The notes under the pieces were generated by a model that was not told the origin of the DNA, searched no databases, and saw nothing but the letters and a program-made list of their open reading frames with translations. From assembly GCF_000499845.2 (NCBI RefSeq), contig NC_023751.2, forward strand, positions 35,515,309 to 35,579,308: DNA of 64,000 nt. Direction: 5' to 3'. A program made the position numbers and the translations under genes. Positions within the stretch are counted from its first letter, which is position 1. Each line of letters begins with the position of its first letter. Positions 1 through 11,275 of the stretch are shown here, piece after piece. Source of the DNA: Phaseolus vulgaris. Lineage: Eukaryota > Streptophyta > Magnoliopsida > Fabales > Fabaceae.

Positions 1-2050
1 AGGATTAGCTTTTCTTCCCCCAATTCAAATTTATATACATAAAAAAGAGAGAAAAGAAAAAATAAGTCTGAGCAGTGTGTATACAATGTGTCTTCTCTAA
101 TTTTTCCAGGTATTTGGGTTTCCTTGTCTGCCTTTCTTCTTAACTAATAAAATTTTATTTCTTTTTTCATGTTTAATAAAGCCTATTTTATGAGGATGTT
201 ATGATTCTTAAGTCCATATAATTTATTTTATGAGCAAAAGGTATCTAATAAACAACAGTAGAAAGAAAAAGCAATCATGACATGACACACTCACAAAAAG
301 GCACTAAAAATTCACACAAATTAAAGAAAAGTGTTTCAGTCTGTTCATTTTGAGCCTAAGAAAAAATACTTCTTGTTATTTATTTTGGTATACAATACAA
401 GCACTATATTAGCCAGCATATCTCAGCAATCAATGAAAACCACAAATAATTGAAAACAGAAAACAAATAGAGTATGAAACTAATTTCTTCACCTATCCAG
501 TGTAAGTATATACAGTTTAATAAAGTGAAAAAAATGTAAAAATAAAATAAAAACATTGAATAGTTGTTGTAGGGGAAACCAATTAAAAAGGAATTAAAAA
601 AATAAAGGTTTAATTTTATCTTCAACAAGATGTGCTTTAACAGAATCATTGTTGTAGCTAAATCCCTTTACTGGAAAGAACTATAATTTAAGCAACAAAT
701 CCAAATTAGATGAGAAAGGTGTATGTATATTACCATTTCTATAGTGGCTCAGTGTTGAGTCCAACAGGTTCCTTAGTAGTCACTTCATAGGTGAAAGTGC
801 CAAACGGGAACAAGGACAGACAGTAGTTTCATCAACCATATTATATAACTGCCTTTTCATACAGGATCCAGCACTGATTCAGTCCTGTGACTCAGCATGA
901 AACAGATTATCAGAAATAAAATGGACATGTCAATATCAATAATACCCTGAATGAGCTTTCAGTGCCTCGTGCTTCATACTAAAGTTTATCATAAGGTTAT
1001 ATAAATAAAAAATTATGATTATTTCTGCAATATATTTTAGGCTGATATTGTTTCCCGTCCCTTTTAGACATTTATCCTTTTCAGATTGGTGATTAGAGCA
1101 GAAAGACAGACAGAGGGCTACAAAATCACTTCCCTGCCTGTCTGGTTATTACTACAATGGAAACGGGAAAACTTATTCGTCTATATCATTGCAAGGAAAA
1201 GTAAAAGAGAAAGAGACCACTGCCGGTCTGATCCTAACTGGAAATTGCCTTGGGTTATCTAAAAACCTCATCCAGATCATAGAACATGACAGAAATTTCT
1301 CATTTTTATAATCACACATACATTACTATTATGCATTTATAGAAAGGTTTAACCCTTTAAGGGAAAACAGAAAGGGTGCCATATTCATTGACTTCCATGA
1401 ACTGATTTACCAGAAGCATGGACACACAGATCAAGGTTGATGGTATGCTTTAAGGCTGAGGGCTAGGAAAGGAGGAAAAGAGTGAAAGACACCTTCTGGC
1501 AGCGAAAGCATGTATTGTATTGCAATACCATAAACTGATACCCCTATTTATTTAGTAATAAAATTAGATCCAGGATTAGCACAGGTCCAAGTCTTTGGAC
1601 AATAGGATTAATAATCAGAATATCTCCAAGCATTGGGGACGGGGAACAGCCGAATCACAACCAGATTGACCAAATAAAATTGAAAGACAAAGGGTAAAAC
1701 TTAAAAGCACACAAACCAATAGACACTAGCAATTACACGCAATAAATGTAGTAATGCAGAAGACAATAAACCTGATACGACAATGGAAATTGTAAAGAAC
1801 ATAGATGCCATGCCAAAATTGTCTAACAAAGAAGTTATGATTTCCATAATTTAAAAGGTGACATTAATCTTTCAGGTAAGTTTAAATAAATTGTGTCAAG
1901 TACCAAAGGAATGGTAAACCATTATTTAGAAGCTTAATTATAATGAAAAAATTATGTACCTGCAGGTCTCATCCGTGTGCTCTCTTTGCCAGCAGCACAC
2001 AGGGAGTAGTCCAAACACTAAAAGAATCCTCCTTTTTTTTTCCCACATGT
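1..2050. other. 3' flank of the PPR gene, no ORF recognised
   Basis: AT-rich sequence downstream (on the minus strand) of the PPR stop codon. Read on the minus strand, an exon-like stretch continues past the stop to a GT after CTGCAG near 1964, so a 3' UTR intron is possible but unproven. The stretches 690-900 and 1040-1260 are less AT-rich than their surroundings and could be 3' UTR exons. No coding region, RNA gene or transposon ends were recognised. Confidence 0.35.
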
Positions 2051-5000
2051 TCAGTTCATGGACTCTGTCAAATCAGAAAGCATTTCTTTCGCTGATTGAT
2101 TTGCTTTCTGAAGTTCCCCTTTGGCACAAAGTGCAGCAATTCTAGAATAATAGAAGTCAAAACCATGCATCTGGGATCTTGTCATACAATCACCATTATT
2201 TGTTGTAAGATTACTTACATCTTTGTCATCACAAGATCCAAGATTCGAACCACTTTTGCAAGAGGAAGGTAGAATGCTTGAGCATTTTGAACCAAGATCC
2301 TTGTATTCATAAATCTTTTCTCGTTTATGGAATCCTTGATTATAAGTGGACAACCTTTGAACAGGAATAAGTATACAGGCAATTTCATTGAGAACTGTAA
2401 CAGCTTCTTGAACCCTTCCTTGCTCACACAAAGTGGCAAGGAAATCACTTATTGACTCAGTATCAACCTCCTTGTTGACTATGTTCATCAACTCTGCCAC
2501 ATTCTTGGATTGGAGCATTTCTCTCAAGACACTCCTGGCTTCTTCCATCCTTCCCTTGGTACAAAGACCTCTTATCAAATATAAGAACCCAAAAAAGTCA
2601 GGTGATACATCTTTCCTCTTGAACTTATAATAGAATTCAAGGGCTCCTTGCATGTCACCCTTTTGGCAATAGCAATTAATTGCAGCACTTATAGTCAAAC
2701 TGTCAGGCTCAATATATTTTGTCTCCATATCATTAAGAAGCTCAAATGCCTTTTCCAATTGTCCAAACTTAGAAATGCCATCAAGTAATGAATTGTAAAC
2801 TTGTACTTTAGGCTGAAAGCCCTTGAGGACCATTTTCCTGAAAATATGCTCTGCATCTAGCAAAAATCCCTCTCTACATAGAGCATAAACTACTGTAGCG
2901 TAAGTTATTTCAGAGGGTACCAAATTAAGTTTCTCTATCGAATCCAACAGCCGAAATGCCTCAATAAGACATCCCTCGTGGCACAATCCATTTATGATTG
3001 AATTATATATGACTATGTTCAATTTCATCCCCTTCCTTTCAACAAAGGCACAGAGATCCAATGCTTTATTGAGATATCCTCCCTTGCACAAGCCGTCAAT
3101 AACAATTGCATAATCAACATATGTGACTGGTAAATTATCTTGAGTCTCTGTAACAAGCTTATACGCATCTAAAGATCTACCCTCCTTTAAGAGAATCTTG
3201 AGAATAGAAGCAGGAAAAATGTCAGCTAAAGAGTAATCCACCGTTTTTCCAAGATATTGAAGGGCACTGTTGACATCTTTCAGACAGAGGTAGCATGCAA
3301 GTATACTTTGTACCATTGGTTCAACTAGACCATATTCTTTCAGGAAGCTGTTCAAAAGGGGCATAATTTTCTCCCTGTTCCCATTACTAAGATACCCTCT
3401 CAAAATTGAATAATAAGACTTGCCCGTGACAGGTTGGCCTCTCTTTTTCAGCATCATGCACATATGATTTGCATCATCAAGTAACCCTCTTTGACATAAT
3501 AAAAAGATGGAATCATTACATACTGCATTATATATGTCTGGTCCCAAACCATCCATTCTGTAAACTAAATCTAAAGCCTCTTTTGTACTGTTTTCTGCAA
3601 AAATTGTCTTCATTAACATCCTAAATGTAGGTATATTCAACTCGAGACCTGAGTGATTGAGTTCAAGTAATGCATCGATGGCCAATTCTGCCATACCATT
3701 CTTGCAGAGGCCATTAATAATACTATTGTAGCACGCGGATGACAGGATTGAAGTCTTTCTAAATTCATCAAATACCTCAAGTGCCTCGTCAATTCTACCT
3801 ACCTTGCAATACCCATCAATCATTGTGCAGTAAGTCACTGAATTTGGAACCAGATCCATTTCAGACATTCCTTTGTAAAGTGCATAAACATCTTCAAAAG
3901 CCCCCATCATAAACAGGGCTTTGATCAGTACATTACACATCACAACATCCATAGCAATCCCAGCTTCTTCTATTCGCTTCCTTGTCTGCAAAATCCCGGG
4001 AATGTTTTCTTCTGCAGTATACCCATGCAAAAGTGTGCTGTATGTAATCACATCTGCAGCAACATTTTTCGACAACTCATCCGCCTCTAATGTCCTCCCA
4101 TGCTTGGATAAACCATTCATAACAACATTGTATGCAACAACACTAGGACTGATCCCGCTCCTCTCCATTTCATCAAACAGACTAAACACCTTATTGAAAT
4201 CCCCTCTCCTTCCAAACCCATCAATCAAAATCACAAACACATATTCATCCATTTCAATTCCCAGTTCTTTCATGCCCTCAAAAACAGAAAACGCTTCCTC
4301 CACCTTACCCTTCTTACAATAAGCAGACATGATTGCACTGTATGTGACTTTATTAGGTCTATGTCCTTCTTTTATCATCTTGGCCAGGAAAGTAAACGAC
4401 TTCTCCACGTCACCTAGCTTGGAGAACCCATCTACAAGCACAGTATAACTCACACAATCATGACCTATACCCTTCTCCTCCATTTCCCTCATCCTCCTTA
4501 AAACCTCAACTAAAACCCTTTCCTCAACATACCCACAAGCCCAAGCACTGTACAAAACAACATCCAATCCCAACCCTTCCTTCTCCATCCACTGCACCAA
4601 ACCACATACTTCTCCAATCCTCCCCATCTTACAAAGAGCCCCCACAAGAGCCGTGCAAGTCACCACATTGGGCCTCAACCCCCCACAATCAGTGACACTC
4701 TTAAAAAAATCCACCCCAATTTCCGGTTTTCCAACCCTACAAAACCCAGAAATCACGGAACTACACACAAAATCATCAAAAGGGCACCTAACTCCATCCT
4801 CAGCCATCAACTCCAGCACCTCAACGGCCATACCCATGAGCCCCTTTGAGCTCAATTCATGAACCATCAAACAAAAGGTGAAAGAAGAAGGTACCACGGC
4901 ACGGTCCCTCACAGAACGCTGCAAAACGGAGAGAGCTTTCTCAGGGTCGAGGCGTTGGGTACAGAGGCCTTGGATGAGGGTATCCCACATGAAGGGGTGA

Positions 5001-5338
5001 GTGATTTTCAAGTGGGTGTGCATGAATTGTTCTGCTTGTTCGAATTTGTGGGATTTGAGGAGTGCCCATGCGAGGAGGGAGAGGGTTCGGGGATTGGTGG
5101 GGGCGTTGTTGGTTTGCAGCTGAGAGAAGAAGTGGCTTATTAGGTTGAACTTTTGGAGGTGGAAGAGGAAAAGGAGGAAACGGTTGATGGGTTTGGGAGT
5201 GGGGGTGAAGCCACGCTTGAGCAAGGTTTGGAGGGACAAGGGTGGTGGGTGGAACAACATAGAAAGGAAAAGACAATGCTTGGATTTCAAAAACAACGTT
5301 GTTCTTGTTCCAACATTGGATGAAAATTGAAATGTCAC
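2051..5338 (-). CDS. P-class pentatricopeptide repeat protein, At5g57250-like, 1095 aa
   Basis: Single uninterrupted exon of 1095 codons. The N-terminus (about 60 residues, hydrophobic and basic, few acidic residues) looks like an organellar presequence. From about residue 140 to 1000 the protein is a run of degenerate 35-residue helical hairpins with the P-type pattern, for example VTYSAIMSAYCKKGKVEEAF, VTYCTMIDGYCKVGRIDEAL and IVIYNSIINGLCHEGCLIEA. No E/DYW editing domain and no SMR domain are visible. Order and wording of the repeats, including LQTLLKRGF near the start, DFFGFLYLIRGLCTKGRMEEA near the end and a non-repeat C-terminal tail, match my memory of Arabidopsis At5g57250, annotated as mitochondrial. 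Such proteins bind organellar RNA and affect its processing, stability or translation; the target here is unknown. The first ATG is chosen; the second in-frame ATG (codon 27) is a reasonable alternative because it also leaves a presequence. Being intronless is typical of the family. Confidence 0.93.
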   Translation of the reverse strand: MTFQFSSNVGTRTTLFLKSKHCLFLSMLFHPPPLSLQTLLKRGFTPTPKPINRFLLFLFHLQKFNLISHFFSQLQTNNAPTNPRTLSLLAWALLKSHKFEQAEQFMHTHLKITHPFMWDTLIQGLCTQRLDPEKALSVLQRSVRDRAVVPSSFTFCLMVHELSSKGLMGMAVEVLELMAEDGVRCPFDDFVCSSVISGFCRVGKPEIGVDFFKSVTDCGGLRPNVVTCTALVGALCKMGRIGEVCGLVQWMEKEGLGLDVVLYSAWACGYVEERVLVEVLRRMREMEEKGIGHDCVSYTVLVDGFSKLGDVEKSFTFLAKMIKEGHRPNKVTYSAIMSAYCKKGKVEEAFSVFEGMKELGIEMDEYVFVILIDGFGRRGDFNKVFSLFDEMERSGISPSVVAYNVVMNGLSKHGRTLEADELSKNVAADVITYSTLLHGYTAEENIPGILQTRKRIEEAGIAMDVVMCNVLIKALFMMGAFEDVYALYKGMSEMDLVPNSVTYCTMIDGYCKVGRIDEALEVFDEFRKTSILSSACYNSIINGLCKNGMAELAIDALLELNHSGLELNIPTFRMLMKTIFAENSTKEALDLVYRMDGLGPDIYNAVCNDSIFLLCQRGLLDDANHMCMMLKKRGQPVTGKSYYSILRGYLSNGNREKIMPLLNSFLKEYGLVEPMVQSILACYLCLKDVNSALQYLGKTVDYSLADIFPASILKILLKEGRSLDAYKLVTETQDNLPVTYVDYAIVIDGLCKGGYLNKALDLCAFVERKGMKLNIVIYNSIINGLCHEGCLIEAFRLLDSIEKLNLVPSEITYATVVYALCREGFLLDAEHIFRKMVLKGFQPKVQVYNSLLDGISKFGQLEKAFELLNDMETKYIEPDSLTISAAINCYCQKGDMQGALEFYYKFKRKDVSPDFFGFLYLIRGLCTKGRMEEARSVLREMLQSKNVAELMNIVNKEVDTESISDFLATLCEQGRVQEAVTVLNEIACILIPVQRLSTYNQGFHKREKIYEYKDLGSKCSSILPSSCKSGSNLGSCDDKDVSNLTTNNGDCMTRSQMHGFDFYYSRIAALCAKGELQKANQSAKEMLSDLTESMN

Positions 5339-5453
5339 TTCCTTTGGTTAGATTCTGTTCAGTTTTGAGACTGAGTTGGAGCAGAGAGAGTTACATGATC
5401 AGAGGTGCTCTCTCCCACTTCAATTGGGCCTTACCGATCACTGAATACAAATA

Positions 5454-6025
5454 GGCAGTTTCTTCCTGCACCCCTACATTTTTCTTCCTGCACCCCCACA
5501 AAGTTGCGCAAAGACAAAACTATCCCTATATAAACTGTACATTTATTTTTTTTGTATTCCGGATTATGAAATCCGATAAATTTTCGGATTGGCACTTCCG
5601 GTAAATTTTTGGATTGGCACATCCAGTAATCTCTTGGATTGATGTTTCTGGTAGTACATGAATGATATTGTTAATCTAAAATAAAAAAATGCAAAACATT
5701 CATAATTGAGAAAATCATTCTGGATCCACCAATCTGTAATTCAAAATATGCATTCCGGATTCAGAAATTCATAATTGAAAAAAATCATTTCGGATCCACC
5801 AATCCATAATAGAAATTAGGCTTCCGGATTCAACAATCCGGAAATCAATAATTTATGCAAACTTTGCTTCCGGAACATCCCCTTATCCAAAATGCAACAT
5901 GATTCACTTCCGGATTGATGAATCCATAGCACACTCCCAGATCCCGAAATTGTGGGGTCAGTTTCGAAATTTACAAAATTGTGGGGTGCAGCAAGAAAAA
6001 TGTAGGGGTGCAGGAAGAAACTGCC
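5454..6025. mobile_element. Short TIR transposon (MULE/MITE-like), copy 1, upstream of PPR gene
   Basis: Left end GGCAGTTTCTTCCTGCACCC is matched by its inverted copy at the right end (terminating ...AAACTGCC). The bases on both sides are ACAAATA (5447-5453 and 6026-6032), a 7-bp direct repeat that looks like a target-site duplication. The GCAGGAAGAAA motif occurs twice at the right end and its complement twice at the left. The interior is non-coding and full of TCCGGATT/AATCCGGA words spaced every 30-60 bp. It starts 115 bp upstream of the PPR start codon, so it probably lies in that gene's promoter or 5' UTR. A second copy is at 50491-51018 in the opposite orientation with a 9-bp duplication, which favours a Mutator-like origin. 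Confidence 0.82.
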
Positions 6026-6032
6026 ACAAATA

Positions 6033-6514
6033 TCTGGTGGTTTCTTTCTTCACCCCATAGTTTTCATGTGCACCCTATTGGGTGATTAAAGGACAAAAGT
6101 GCCCCTTTACTGCATCATCGTTCCCCTGAATTATGTGATGTGGAAATATCTTTTAACAAATTAAAAACTATATTTCACACTGTTATGAAAAACTATTGAA
6201 ATTAAATCTGTACATTCTTGTTTTAATTCCAAAACCATAAGTCAGTTACAAAACCTCTATTATTCTCACACTTAACTGCCTAAAAAGCATTAATTCAAAA
6301 TAAAAATTTGATAACATAAAAATTGCATAAGTGCATTGCATTCTATGTATATGTTTCTTTCCTAGCAAAGTTGGTTCATCAAGATGTCCGCTTCAACTAC
6401 TTGAGCTAAGAAAAAGAATTAAGTTTGAACATGTCAGTGAAAAAAATCTTTAATGGCTAATGAACCTTCAACACCAACATTTTTACCTTTTCAAAGAGCA
6501 AGAGTTGGTAACCT
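6033..6514. other. Intergenic; possible remnant of another TIR element
   Basis: The first 80 bases (about 6036-6115) contain TTTCTTTCTTCACCCC and GTGCACCCTATTGGG, which resemble the C-rich end of the neighbouring TIR element but lack a matching partner. Nothing else recognised. Confidence 0.3.
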
Positions 6515-6599
6515 TTAAACTTTTATCACATCAAGGAGAAAATAGGTATGTTTTTTTAAGAGATGAGCGGGAAACACGTTAAGGTATCTAAAGATTTTC

Positions 6600-7475
6600 A
6601 AGTTCTCATGGTTAAAGGAAGAAAAACTTAGAGATATGAGGAAACTATTGCAACTCCAAAAGTTACAAACATTTATGGAATGATAGGTCGAATATATCTT
6701 GATTTGGCTAGAGTATTTTTCACAAACTCGAACTTTGAAGGTTTTACTATGAGATATCAAGTTAAAGGCATAGACATTAAGATCACTCTTGAAATTTTGA
6801 AAGTTTTTTCTAGTCTGAAATATGAGGGTGTTTAAGTTAGCAAGGGAAACACCGAAACTGTTGAAAACTTCAAGAAGGTTTAGTACTTTAAAAGTTGTTT
6901 GTGGAATCTTCCTGTCTCTATCAAGGACTTCCATGCAAAAGGACTCAAACTAGAGGAAATGTTATTTGCTTTCATTATGGCATAGCAGATTATACCTAGG
7001 GGAGCAAACAATCATGTTATGCTAAATGAAGAATATTTTATTTTAATGTACGACATTCAGAACATGATCAAGGTAAACTGGATTTATGTTATCAAGATCA
7101 TATCCTGAAATCTAAACACTTGACAAATTATATATTTCCCTATGTTGTTCTTATTTTAAAATTTCTAAAATATTTGGTGTGGATCTTGATGGAGAGCCAT
7201 TTGAGGTGATCAAATGAATAAATGGCATCAACAATGTCACTTTTCATAAGATGAGATTCATTAAGGTTGATGATCACTTGGCAAGCAAAGAAGATGATGA
7301 AGGTTTCACAATACCTGAAGCAAATGCTTATGATGAAGTTGGTCAAAGTAACACTCAAGAGGTTGAAACAAGAGTTATTGATATCTTACCTTATGTTCCT
7401 CGTGTTGATCATGGTATTCCCCTATCTCCATTTGAGAAGTTGCTCTTGATAAGAATGGACAATATGGAAAACTAG
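6600..7475 (+). pseudogene. Decayed 'putative plant transposon protein' (Transposase_32-like) fragment
   Basis: Conceptual translation in shifting frames gives family-like blocks: near 6680-6835 a block with LARVFFTN, FEGFTMRYQVKGIDI and ILKVF; near 6985-7075 a block with IIPRGANNHVMLNEEYFILM and IKVNWIYVIK; near 7250-7475 a block with MRFIKVDDHLASKEDD followed by an acidic tail. I recall this order from the plant transposon-protein family common in legume retroelements. Several in-frame stops and at least one frame change break it, so it is a relic and not a gene. No terminal repeats could be assigned. The family name is from memory and unverified. Confidence 0.5.
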
Positions 7476-7849
7476 ACAGAAGGAACACTATGAGTTGTGT
7501 GTTGCATTCTTTCAATATTTGGATTATCGAAGTTCAAGAATAACTTGATGAACTTAATTTTGTAAGGGAATACTAGGTTTTTCATGCTACATTTTTTCAT
7601 TTTTATTTTATTATTTCTTAGTTTGAACTTTTGAATGTGTTTGAAACAATGGTTTGTTTATGTTGTTTTTGTTTCTACCGTTTTTTGAAGACATCAAACT
7701 GTGAGAAAATGATATTAATTGTGTGATGTTATTCATTGCTACTATACCAGTTGTGCTATTTACCATTATGATGGTGTGTTGTTTTCTTGTAATTTTCTTT
7801 ATTCTGCCTTGGTATAGGTTCTTTGTATCAATACAAATCCATACACACA

Positions 7850-8880
7850 AACTCAATTGTTTTCAAATATGGAGATTTTTTTGGAGTGGTGCCAAGTGTG
7901 ATAAACTGTATGATATGACTTGCATTGAACATAGACACTTTAGAACTCTTAAAAACAACATTATAGGAAAAGGATAACAACAATTAAAGGATCAAAGAGT
8001 GCTTGAATAAAGGAAAACGAAATCAGAACCACAAAAACAACAAGCTGAAAACAGAATGGTTGCAAAGAAGCTTAAGGAGTCATCAATGGAGACCAAGCCT
8101 TCCAAAATGATGATCCAAACTCATTATGAGTGCTATTTCCTTGTACACAACCTTAAAACAAGATACAAGACGTAATTGAAAACAGAAACACCAAGAATTG
8201 AACAGAAATTGAAGAATAAGCTAAGAAACACAAATTCAAACGGTGAAAAGGATGAAGAACACTAAAACATTGGAAACTACCGATTGAAATTGCAAGAGAT
8301 GAAAGAATGAACACTTATTGAATGAAGCTTGCTGGATTTGAGAATTTGGAATTGCATTCACGCCACTTGGAGTCTTGTTCCAAGATAAGTGAAAGGTTGC
8401 CGCCACTTGAAGCTCACCATTGGCACACAAGATAAGGCAAAGGAAGAAGAAGACAACAAGACTCACAATTTCTCTCTAAACTTGAGTATAGTTTCTCTAC
8501 TTCTAATTTCCAATTCTGAATTTTACAAAGGCAAGCACCTTATTTATAGCCTAAGAGGTGCTGAAAAATAGGTGGGAAAATTCAAATGAAACTCATTTGA
8601 AATTCCCATAAAAAACAAGTCACATGGGAGGTGTGACCTTTTTCTACTATGACACCTCCTAAAAACTACACCTACACCCCCTACTAAGTCACATGAACAA
8701 TGTGACTCTCTCTAATACATTCACACCTATTTATTTAATATCCACACCTCCTACAAGAGTCATTCAAATGATGCTATTTTATTTAATGCCTGGCCTTGCC
8801 CCTCATGGTTTGGACTTGGGCTTCTTGGGCTTGGGCCTTCTTGGACTTTGGGCTTGACCCTTGTCCATTTCTTCTATTGA
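7850..8880 (-). mobile_element. Possible LTR-type retroelement fragment, unresolved
   Basis: On the minus strand this region has a TATAAATAAGG box (near 8535-8548) followed by several hundred bases of leader-like non-coding sequence ending near 7850, an arrangement typical of an LTR U3-R-U5 followed by an untranslated leader. The U3-like part (8560-8880) has repeated GTGACTT/CACACCT words. No primer-binding site, paired LTR or coding domain was identified, so this is a weak call. Confidence 0.3.
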
Positions 8881-9980
8881 TAACATCCTTTTGATTCTCA
8901 TCACTGTATTTGATGAATTCATCTCTCAAAGCATTTAAAAAGAAGATTGAAGACTTAAATGTATCTCAGTGTGTGTTTATATCTTGATATGTATGTAAGT
9001 TTTCCTCTCTAGAGTTGTTTGATCTTTATTATGGTAAAGAATGTTGTTTTCAAAAAACTGTTTAAAACTTATCTTTGACAATATAACTTTAATTGATTAA
9101 AAAATATATTAATCCATTAAAATGTTATTATTTAAAGTCTGAAATAACTGTAATGAATATTTTAATAAATTACTTTATCATATCAATCTGTTAACGTTAT
9201 TTAAAAATCTTGAATTATTATGAAGGTTTATTTCAATATGTTAAAATGAGTTTTTAATAGGTAAAACTTTCTTGTGATTTCAAAACAATGTTATAAATAT
9301 TTTAACATATTAAAAGTGCGATTTAATCCAATATTTCATTATTAAGTGAAATCTACAAATTAAAAAGTAGTTTTAATATTAAATCTAACAAGATATATTT
9401 TATGTAATTCTCTGATCTTCATCTCATTCGACACAATTTTTTTAAATATGAGTTTCAAATCATTTTAAATACTGATAGAGGGTTTGCATTGAGAAAAAAA
9501 AAAGTTATAAATGTTTGATTATAGTGTGAACTTCAAATAAATGGATGTAGTTTTAAAAAAAGAGTAAATCAATATAAATTTTGAGTCTTTCTTATTCCTC
9601 CACTCTTTTATTTTTCCAAATCTTTCTTTTGTTCTTCTTATCTTATAGTTTTAACGCATTAAAAGAACAACAACTAAATATTTAATTATAAAAGTTTTTG
9701 ATTTTTTTTTATAATTTAATTTATCTTCTCTTAAACTTAGTCTTTAATTCTAACCATATATAAAGAGTTGAGTTTAAAAATAATTCTCCTTTTTCATAAA
9801 CATAAATATAACTTGATGTAAATTTTAACTAAGACTACAACGTAAATAACTTCATATAATAAAATTAATTTATTATTATCACTCTCAAAATTATAATTTT
9901 ATATTATTACACTAATTCATATTAAATTTAATAAGTGATTAAATTATTTATATTTTAAAAAGTATATATTCCATTAATTT

Positions 9981-9983
<3 letters not shown>
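8881..9983. other. AT-rich intergenic, nothing recognised
   Basis: Very AT-rich sequence with short T and A runs; no ORF, RNA gene or repeat ends recognised. Confidence 0.5.

Positions 9984-10043
<60 letters not shown>
9984..10043. repeat. (AT)n microsatellite, about 60 bp
   Basis: Uninterrupted alternating A and T for about 30 dinucleotides. Confidence 0.95.
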
Positions 10044-10047
<4 letters not shown>

Positions 10048-11275
10048 TATCAAATTATGTAAATTTGTGTATATATAATTTATATAAAAAGAACTTTTAA
10101 CCTAAAAATGAGTTTTTAAAAATATGAGTTAATAATTAAAACATGTTAAATGATTTACACTTATGTAACTAGTATGCATGGTGTAACTTTTACTACTAAA
10201 CATTACACAATTAATAACTTCATAAATATATTCTTTTCAATCTAACCCTTAAATTGTAATTGATATTTTTCTACATTTTGGAACCTCTCTCTCTCTATAT
10301 ATATATAAATAAAGATTGGGTTTTTATTTATTTTTTCTTTGCCCAACTTTGGTTTTTGCAATGAACAATGAATAAAGCAGCAAAAAGTGCAATCCATCTC
10401 CAAAAGCTGCAAATGTGACAAGAGGGTGATGACAAAAATGCCAAATTTCTTTGTCAACAAACACTATAATGGGAAAAAGGACATTATTCTTGATGAAGGA
10501 CCTTATGAGTCCTAGTCAACCCTAAGTTGGTCTCACACTTACACTTTCTCATTGGTCCATTGCAACACACACCAATGCTACCTCATTTTTTTTTAATTTT
10601 TTTTACACAAATATATAGAGTTTCTCTCATCAAAATAAATATTTCCTTCATTTCTTATTTTTTTCAAAGATGCTTATTTTGTTTTATTATAATTTTCAAA
10701 GTTCAAGATATTTGTTTATGATTTATATTCTTGTTTTTTTACCTACTTTTTAATTAATTTGCATATTTATTAGAATGCATGACCTAGTTTGTCATTTAAT
10801 TGCAAATACATCCATGAATTTTACACCAATAATTAAAAATATATTATAATTATAATTATTATATTATTTTAAAGATAATATATCATAATATTACATCGTT
10901 TAAGAATTGAGATGATGATAAATTAAATATATTTTCTCTCCTAATTCATCACAACTTTAAACTAAATAATATCTAAAATACCTAAAATGGATGATTCACA
11001 TTAATAATTTTTAATAATTTCTGATTTCATGTAGAAATTATTATTATTATTATTATTATTCATTATCTAATACTTTTATTTCTAAATCATTATAACCAAC
11101 CAAGACATTGATTGTTTTTTTTGTGTCTTCATGTGTGCAACTGCTACAGTGAAGAAACAGGGACCCTTTTGGTTTTTTAGAGAGAGAAAGCAAAAAGCAC
11201 AACACAGAAACAAAGAAAAGCGAAACGATTTGCGTTTTGGAGAAGCCATCACAAAGAAATAGAGGCACACACATA
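10044..11275. other. AT-rich region upstream of the GT14 gene, with ATT microsatellite
   Basis: Intergenic sequence that becomes less AT-rich from about 11090. A short (ATT)n tract lies at about 11036-11060. The last 200 bases are probably the proximal promoter of the glycosyltransferase gene; no confident TATA box was found. Confidence 0.45.

Noticed and set aside
4859..5330. Several ORFs antisense or out of frame within the PPR gene
   Set aside because: Shadows of the GC-richer 5' part of the PPR coding sequence.
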